Of a stretch of 39,251 nucleotides of DNA, positions 33,801-39,251 are shown piece by piece. Below the pieces are notes generated by a model. That model had not been told where the DNA came from. It did not search any database and saw nothing but the letters and a program-made list of their open reading frames with translations. This DNA comes from DASXTB01 sp036505615. Lineage in GTDB: Bacteria; Acidobacteriota; UBA6911; JACQSX01. The stretch covers positions 1 to 39,251 of the forward strand of contig DASXTB010000003.1 of the NCBI GenBank assembly GCA_036505615.1, given 5' to 3'. A program made the position numbers and the translations under genes. The stretch's first letter is position 1, and the number at the start of each line of letters is the position of its first letter.

Positions 33801-36275
33801 TCAACCGTGCCTGATCTGGAACCAGCTTTCAAACAATCCGCCTTGGATGCCGAACTTGCTTCCGATCGGCCGGTCACCCGTCGGAAGTTCCGCGCGCACA
33901 AACTCGGCGTCTACGGCTCGATGAACTGTTAGGCCCGTGGCTGGATCCACGACGTCGTCCAGGACAAAGTCACCGCGCAGACGGACCCAGAGTTCAATGG
34001 GCCGTTGCTCTAGATCGAATCCTGCTCTAATCCTCTCCGCGATATCTCCCCGGAACACAAAGGCGAGGCCTTTTGCCGGGCTGGTTGTCTGTTGAGCGCT
34101 GGTAATCAGGCCGGTTAGTGTGTTGGGTTTAACCGGTAGAATTCTTCCTTGAACCGGGCATCGACAGATAACCCCTCTTCTACCAAGTCGTGGCTCGTCC
34201 TCGATTAACAAATCATGTTGGACGAGCACCTGAAACACATGGTCCGCTGCGCTTTCCTCTGTTTCATTGGGTATAGAGACGGGGTTGCTCAATCCAATTA
34301 TGATGCCTTCACCAATATTCGCTCCAGCCAAGTCCGTTATGGGGCGTAGAGGACTTTGCTTATTGTGCCGCCAGCTTAGGGCCACGATCTGAGTAAGACC
34401 TTCTTCTAACCCGGGCCCTGCCGGCCCTGCCAGTCCACGTTCGCCGACACCCGGCGGCCCCTGGATTCCCTGGATGCCCGGTGGCCCTTGTTTACCGACG
34501 CCTCCCGGACCGTGATCACGCAAGCATTCGATCAGTTCGGTCAGGACCTGTGTGCTCGGCAGCAGGCGGCGTCCTGCGCGGTTATCTATCTTGCCATCGT
34601 CGATCCGGTCGCCGACACGGTAGTCTTTGATGGTCGCCAGAACCACGCAGTTGGGCACATCGCAATGCGGGCAACCGTTCAAGTGTTCCCAAAGGAGGTC
34701 TTCACACGCCAAATTTTTGATTTCGATTTTCGCCACGCCGCCGTCAAACACGTTGGCCGTCGCGCCGAGGTAGGGTACATAGAGCAGCGCGCCGGATTCA
34801 GAGACGACGATCTGCTGGCTTGCGTCCCCAACTTGTAGGGACTTGCCCGCAGTAACGGCCTGACTCTGGCTCAGCCGAAAGAGGTCTACCGCTTGGACAA
34901 AACTCTTCTCCGGCGCGGCGGTGTCCCGTTCTAGAACGTAGGCCCAGTTACCGCCGGTGGAGATGGCCAGCCCGACAGGAGAGTTATCCAGCGACACTAC
35001 CGGAAATACTTGAGAGGCATTTGGATTAACGGGGTCGGGCCGGACCAGGTAGAGTGTTTTCCCATCATGATCGATGATTGCCAGCAGGTCGGCGCCGGTG
35101 CTTCGGACAACCGCAATCCCTGTAGCCTTTGCCGTCGCAGGCAAAACAGTAATATCGGTACCGAGCGATCCCGCCCCTGTGAGGTTGACTAACTTAATCA
35201 CCTTGGTGCTGCCGGTCCCTACCGCATAGGCATGTTTGGCGTCGCTGGCAACTGCCAGGTCTTGCAGAGTAGTTGCCAATTTGACGGTTATAGGCGCGGG
35301 TGGCGCGGGGGTTCCTGTTAATTTAGCTACCGTCCATATGAGCACATCGCCTGGTTTTCCCACGAGAACGATCAGGCGCTTGTCCGACGCGATAGCCAGC
35401 CGAATGTCGCTATTGACACTGTTGGCTATGTCAAGAGCGCGCACCTGGGTCATGTCGGATGTCTTCAGCACCACCAACTGGCGCAGGTTCGTCGGGGAGC
35501 CTGTAGGCGGCTCTGTAACAACGAACAGATGCTTTCCGTCGTCGGAGACCGCGAGCTCCAGACCTTTCGCCGCGAGATGAAAGTTTGGGCCAACAATCGG
35601 CGTCGTCGTCTCAACCTGGTAGACGTCGTCTCCCACCAGCATGTACAGGCGATCACCCGCCTCGTGCAGGGCGATGCGCGAGACATCGGCCAGGAGAGTG
35701 ACGTTGTTGTTCCATGCCAGTTGTGGCGCGTGGGGCGAGTCCGGGGGCGGCGGCGGATCCACGATCACATCGATGTCATAAGATTCCAGGATGCGATTGG
35801 GGGCGCACTTCGTGTCATCGCAGCCACACTCGTCGTAAAGGACGGGAATCTCTTCGGTGGGGCACTCGCGGTAACGGATGCAAACTTGAAGAGTGTGAGG
35901 CCGCCGGCTCTGTGGATCTTCGCTCTCTTTTTTCTTTAGCGCCTTGATTGCTTCCAGTACCGTAATATCAACACACTCTTCCTCTCGTACGAAGATTTCA
36001 TGGCCGCAGCAATCAATCGCGGTCCCAGCTTCGATACAAATAAAGCGATCCCGGCATTGTTCCAGCGAATGTTGCTTGACCTTCAGACCGCAGACGACTC
36101 CCCACCCATGCAGGCGCTGGTGGTGATGACGCAGCTTTTCTATGTGAAAGCGGGTCTCATCGCTGAAGTCGCGCTCCAGCATCAACTTGCCGGTGAAGTA
36201 GTGATTCCTGATGAACGGACCGATATCACACGCGGGGCAGAGCGTCTGGGATTCATGGTAACCAATGTGTGTCAT
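33801..36275 (-). CDS. eCIS fiber-like protein with beta-propeller and collagen-like repeat
   Basis: 824 residues, ATG at 36275 with AAGGAG seven bases upstream. Residues 1-110 carry the shared module (FTGKLMLERDFSDETRF, HGWGVVCGLKV, GTAIDCCGHEIFVREEECVDI). About 195-545 is a beta-propeller of YVTN/NHL type with blade motifs such as DRLYMLVGDDVYQVE and DGKHLFVVTEPP. At ~594-623 comes a collagen-like GXX run (GPPGIQGIQGPPGVGERG), rare in such clusters. A ~200-residue C-terminal domain ends FESWFQIRHG. The collagen-like stalk would extend a host-binding tip; its function is inference. Position is between the Cys-rich protein and the tail-I fusion. Confidence 0.8.
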   Translation of the reverse strand: MTHIGYHESQTLCPACDIGPFIRNHYFTGKLMLERDFSDETRFHIEKLRHHHQRLHGWGVVCGLKVKQHSLEQCRDRFICIEAGTAIDCCGHEIFVREEECVDITVLEAIKALKKKESEDPQSRRPHTLQVCIRYRECPTEEIPVLYDECGCDDTKCAPNRILESYDIDVIVDPPPPPDSPHAPQLAWNNNVTLLADVSRIALHEAGDRLYMLVGDDVYQVETTTPIVGPNFHLAAKGLELAVSDDGKHLFVVTEPPTGSPTNLRQLVVLKTSDMTQVRALDIANSVNSDIRLAIASDKRLIVLVGKPGDVLIWTVAKLTGTPAPPAPITVKLATTLQDLAVASDAKHAYAVGTGSTKVIKLVNLTGAGSLGTDITVLPATAKATGIAVVRSTGADLLAIIDHDGKTLYLVRPDPVNPNASQVFPVVSLDNSPVGLAISTGGNWAYVLERDTAAPEKSFVQAVDLFRLSQSQAVTAGKSLQVGDASQQIVVSESGALLYVPYLGATANVFDGGVAKIEIKNLACEDLLWEHLNGCPHCDVPNCVVLATIKDYRVGDRIDDGKIDNRAGRRLLPSTQVLTELIECLRDHGPGGVGKQGPPGIQGIQGPPGVGERGLAGPAGPGLEEGLTQIVALSWRHNKQSPLRPITDLAGANIGEGIIIGLSNPVSIPNETEESAADHVFQVLVQHDLLIEDEPRLGRRGVICRCPVQGRILPVKPNTLTGLITSAQQTTSPAKGLAFVFRGDIAERIRAGFDLEQRPIELWVRLRGDFVLDDVVDPATGLTVHRAVDAEFVRAELPTGDRPIGSKFGIQGGLFESWFQIRHG

Positions 36276-36295
36276 CCGATCTCTCCTTCTTGGCG

Positions 36296-38497
36296 CTAAT
36301 CCAAATTAGTCGTGGTGCCGATGCGACTCTCGCCGACCTGTAAAGACGGACCCCCCTGATCGTGAGGCGGTGCGGTCAGGACGGATGCCCGGCCCAGCGG
36401 CGTTCCGTCCAGGGTGACTCCCTGGGGCAGTCGCCCGATCACAGAGTCCAGTCCGATCATGGACTGAAAACCGATGCGGAAACGTGGCTCCACATACTGA
36501 ACATGATGCAGAGTGTGGGCAGGGCTCTCCGCTTTGAGGAGGTTCTCCAGTCCTTTGCGCCGGCTTTCCTCGCATCGATAGAACGAGGGAACGAAAACCG
36601 TGAACTTATGCGCGTAGACGTGGAAGGGGTCACGATAGGGGTCCTGCGTCGTAATCAGTTGTGAGCGTCCTACCTGCGCGCCTTCATCCAGTTGCGTACG
36701 GTTGACGATGCGTTTGCCCCATAGGACCGCCTGATCGCCCAGGCGCCCCATCCCGACGAACAGCCAGCGGCGCAGTTGGTAGTGCTCCAAAATCAAAGGC
36801 GGTGGTTGCCAGGCGCAGGGAAGCTGGATAACCGGGGCGCAATTAGCTGGCGGGGGCTGACACTTCGCGCGCGGCTGATCGTCGGGGCAGCATCGTTCAG
36901 CCGGTTCCATCTCCAGGAACAGGATTAGCTGTCGCCACAACCCTGCCCGCGTGCCCCGGAGGTTGTGGAGACGCCCGGCGTTCTTCAGAAATTTCCGTCG
37001 TTTGGCTTCAGACCAATGGCGGTCTAGCGACAGGCCGATCCACGATCCGAGCCAGCTCAAGAAATCGATGCCGGTCTTCGGATCACGTTCGGCGGGCGTT
37101 GAAAGTGGATCAAAGTAGCGTGCCAGATGATCAATCTTGCGTTCGACGCTGCGCAGCGTCGTGTCGAAGAGGCTAAGAAAACGATCCGTGAAGTCAGCGC
37201 TTATTGCTTCGGCACCAAAAACCGCAGGCAGGTAGCGGCGCAGGCTGATACGGGGGAATTCGATTTCGATGCTGTCGAGGCACGGCGTCACCATTCCGTT
37301 GCCGCGAAGTTCAAGCTTTAGCCAAAGAAAGCGTCCGCCCCCGCTGCGCACCAGGCAATCCCATTCGCACTTCGACATATCGCCGGAGGTCTGATTGGTC
37401 TCCCATTGGTCGCCCAGACTCTGTACCTGATCATCTGTCAGCAACGCTTCGGCAGTGTAGGTTGAAACGACGACGCGCGCTCCATTCGGAATTTCGCCGC
37501 TCAGAATGACACGATGCCACTGACACCGGTAGAGTTCACTGTCCAGCGCTTGGCTGAAGTAAACACCCTCTTTTTGGTAGGCCGGAGGCGCGGTTGCGGC
37601 CGGGGTTGGCGCCGAATTGCCGTGCAGGTCGAAAACCCCGCGCTCTCGTGCAGGTGATCCCTTCTTCTCACATTCCACAACGTCAGCGCAGAGCGGCCCG
37701 AGATGCAGATTGCCGGCTGCATCCACCGCGAACGAAGGGCACGGGAATGAACGCGTTAACTCCTCCGGACGGGAAGCGGGCCCGACGGCTTCTCCGTTGC
37801 TCCTGACGATGCGGACGTTCTCCGTTCCCTCGCTCACGACATGCAGCTGGTCCTGGCAATCAATGGCGATGTAGGTGACCTTGCCGAAGCCCGACAGGCA
37901 CGTCTCCCAGCGACCGACAGGACTGAAACGGTGAATACAGCCGTTCGCGCCGTCAGTCACGTAAACGCGGCCCTGGCCATCGAACGCGACAGCGTAGGGT
38001 TCCCAGGGATTGACCAACTTAGCAGAACCCGGCGGCATCCAATGCCCGCGCAGGACAAACCTGCGCAGGGCAAAAACGCTCAGGCGGTGGTTGCCGGTGT
38101 CGCAGACGAAAAGATTGCCGGCGCAGATGCCGATGCCGTGCGGGCGGAGGAATTGTCTTGAGCCCTTCCCCTCTCCGCCAAAACAGGGAACGGTCTTAAA
38201 CAAACACTCACAAGGGTCAAAGCGCTTCAACTGAATCGCCTCGCTATCGAGCAGGTAAATACTCTCGTCCGGTCCCAACGCCATGTTCGCCGGAACAGTC
38301 AACCCCCCGAAGCTGCCGTTGGCTTCCGTCAGCGAGCGGATGCTATCTGGATGGCGAGCAAGCGTTAGCGAATGACAAGGAGTTTGCTCTAACTGCTTTA
38401 GATTGGCGTAGCGCCAACCGGCGCGGCCATTCAGAAGCCACGAAGTCGGATCATGCGGTGGCTGCGGTATCGGCGGGAGAAATTCTTGTAAGCTCAT
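36296..38497 (-). CDS. NHL propeller fused to phage tail protein I (gpI-like) domain
   Basis: 733 residues, ATG at 38497, seven bases after the J-family gene stop. The N-terminal ~270 residues hold NHL-type repeats (PANMALGPDESIYLLDS, GIGICAGNLFVCDTGNHRLSVF, AVAFDGQGRVYVTDGANGCIHRF). A beta-rich linker follows to ~410. At ~416-530 is the P2 gpI-like tail domain: LRRYLPAVFGAE, FLSLFDTTLRSVERKIDHLARYFDP, FLSWLGSWIGLSLD, KFLKNAGRLHNLRGTRAGLWRQL. The end (from ~560) is Pro- and Arg-rich with a conserved-looking block of fiber-attachment type. In phages gpI joins baseplate wedges to fibers. The propeller fusion at the N-terminus is unusual. Confidence 0.82.
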   Translation of the reverse strand: MSLQEFLPPIPQPPHDPTSWLLNGRAGWRYANLKQLEQTPCHSLTLARHPDSIRSLTEANGSFGGLTVPANMALGPDESIYLLDSEAIQLKRFDPCECLFKTVPCFGGEGKGSRQFLRPHGIGICAGNLFVCDTGNHRLSVFALRRFVLRGHWMPPGSAKLVNPWEPYAVAFDGQGRVYVTDGANGCIHRFSPVGRWETCLSGFGKVTYIAIDCQDQLHVVSEGTENVRIVRSNGEAVGPASRPEELTRSFPCPSFAVDAAGNLHLGPLCADVVECEKKGSPARERGVFDLHGNSAPTPAATAPPAYQKEGVYFSQALDSELYRCQWHRVILSGEIPNGARVVVSTYTAEALLTDDQVQSLGDQWETNQTSGDMSKCEWDCLVRSGGGRFLWLKLELRGNGMVTPCLDSIEIEFPRISLRRYLPAVFGAEAISADFTDRFLSLFDTTLRSVERKIDHLARYFDPLSTPAERDPKTGIDFLSWLGSWIGLSLDRHWSEAKRRKFLKNAGRLHNLRGTRAGLWRQLILFLEMEPAERCCPDDQPRAKCQPPPANCAPVIQLPCAWQPPPLILEHYQLRRWLFVGMGRLGDQAVLWGKRIVNRTQLDEGAQVGRSQLITTQDPYRDPFHVYAHKFTVFVPSFYRCEESRRKGLENLLKAESPAHTLHHVQYVEPRFRIGFQSMIGLDSVIGRLPQGVTLDGTPLGRASVLTAPPHDQGGPSLQVGESRIGTTTNLD

Positions 38498-38504
38498 TCT
38501 ACGG

Positions 38505-39251
38505 TCACTCGGCGAAGCTGTACTCCACCTGAACGTTATGCTGTGTGGAGTAGACGAGCGCGCCTTCCTTAATCGGCACGTCCGTGCACTCCGGAGCCTC
38601 CTCGCCCTCCAAGACGATGACGAGACGCTTGATGCTCTGTACTCCCTTTGTCATAAAGACGCGCTGATAAACCCGTGAGTAAAAAATGGTCCCGCCGAAC
38701 GGCCAGCCCTGGCCGTCCTCGCCTCCCTTGAGCGGATGGAAATAGGTCAGGAGCGCCTGCTCTATGCTTTCCTTCACTTCTGCGAGGTCGGCATTGTCAT
38801 CGACAACGACCTCTGCACGCACTTCCACTTGCTGATAAGTCGGCTTGATGACGTAGAGCTCCGTTGTGAGTAGACGCCTCTGATCCAAATATGCGCAGAC
38901 GGTGCGGAGCGTTCCGTCACTGGGCGTGGGATTGGGTGCGTCGCCGTCTGGCACCACGATGACAGTGATCACTCCGGGAACTTTGACTCCTGGAAAGCCG
39001 GGATGAAACAGCGGCAGCGCCTTCGCCCGCTTAATATTAGCGGCCTGCATAGCGAGGTACTCATAGTCTTCACTCGTCACCGCCCGGCACCGGCTTTTGA
39101 TGGCGCGTGGGGCGCGTTTTTTTGCTTCGCGCAGTGTCTCTTCCTCTCGCCCGCCGTGCGCCGTCAAAAGATTTGAAACCTCGTTGTCATCCACGCCGTC
39201 GATGGGAGTGAGGAGAGTTTTAAGCGCCTTGGCAGGGACGTTGCCGCGCTT
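38505..39251 (-). CDS. Baseplate J-family (gp47-like) protein, C-terminal part
   Basis: The frame is open to the right edge, so the 5' part is missing; 248 residues are visible. From the edge it begins KRGNVPAKALKTLLTPIDGVD, then LREAKKRAPRAIKSRCRAVTSEDYEYLAMQAANIKRAKALP, PTYQQVEVRAEVVVD, EQALLTYFHPLKGGEDGQGWPFGGTI and SRVYQRVFMTKGVQSIKRLVI. These match the C-terminal half of baseplate J/gp47 proteins. The J protein is the wedge core of phage tails and eCIS particles (Afp11/12-type position). Its stop is seven bases upstream of the tail-I fusion, so the two are co-translated. The rest, and probably the sheath and tube genes, lie to the right. Confidence 0.87.
   Translation of the reverse strand, partial: KRGNVPAKALKTLLTPIDGVDDNEVSNLLTAHGGREEETLREAKKRAPRAIKSRCRAVTSEDYEYLAMQAANIKRAKALPLFHPGFPGVKVPGVITVIVVPDGDAPNPTPSDGTLRTVCAYLDQRRLLTTELYVIKPTYQQVEVRAEVVVDDNADLAEVKESIEQALLTYFHPLKGGEDGQGWPFGGTIFYSRVYQRVFMTKGVQSIKRLVIVLEGEEAPECTDVPIKEGALVYSTQHNVQVEYSFAE

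Noticed and set aside
36296..39251. Prophage tail region
   Set aside because: J- and gpI-like genes alone could be phage, but the AAA+ ATPase, tape-measure-like and DUF4157 genes fit an eCIS, and no capsid, portal or lysis genes are in view.
1..39251. tRNA, rRNA or integrase/attachment site
   Set aside because: Reading both strands I saw no cloverleaf, rRNA conserved blocks or integrase motifs; weak tRNA-like hairpins could be missed by eye.

Overview
The window reads as a chromosomal segment of an Acidobacteriota-like bacterium. The GC content is moderately high. The signs are a sigma/anti-sigma operon followed by DUF4097 genes, a DUF5916 outer-membrane-type protein, small acidobacterial-style secreted proteins, a relic of a TonB-receptor C-terminus, and many dispersed palindromic or heptameric intergenic repeats. 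This assignment is inference; there is no rRNA or marker gene in view.

Left half (1-18.9 kb): ordinary and accessory chromosomal genes separated by repeat-rich gaps. In order there is an NRAMP-type metal transporter (cut by the left edge), a YceI-like secreted protein, a GYD-domain protein, a DUF5916 protein, two DUF4097 proteins, a HEAT-bearing anti-sigma factor overlapping its ECF sigma factor, a beta-propeller protein, an unknown secreted protein, a coiled-coil OmpA protein, a Tat-exported TIM-barrel isomerase-like protein, an MgtC-like protein, a tiny Lys/His-rich exported protein, an anchored cytochrome c, and a small Cys-containing exported protein. Gene relics (TonB receptor tail, ankyrin protein) lie in the gaps.

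Right half (18.9-39.25 kb, all minus strand, so read right to left): the distal part of an extracellular contractile injection system (eCIS, Afp/PVC-like). Reading downstream: a baseplate J-family protein (cut by the right edge), a propeller-gpI-like tail protein fusion, three adjacent proteins sharing an N-terminal module (one with a propeller and collagen-like repeats, one Cys-rich, one fiber with an S74 chaperone), a tape-measure-like protein, and an AAA+ ATPase. Then come three DUF4157 (eCIS core domain) proteins with the same N-terminal architecture but different C-termini: one PD-(D/E)XK-like, one HNH-like, one unknown and Cys-rich. A second, truncated and frameshifted copy of the ATPase 3' end sits just upstream of the second DUF4157 gene, so the ATPase/cargo junction has been duplicated. 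The cluster ends with a GH5 cellulase-like enzyme that lacks a signal peptide. The order baseplate J - fiber - tape measure - ATPase - cargo matches known Afp/PVC loci; sheath and tube genes would be expected beyond the right edge.

The most notable points are the polymorphic cargo set with duplicated ATPase junction (including a sharp step in nucleotide identity between copies), the shared module across three consecutive baseplate/fiber genes, and the GH5 enzyme as a possible eCIS-linked glycan-degrading effector.
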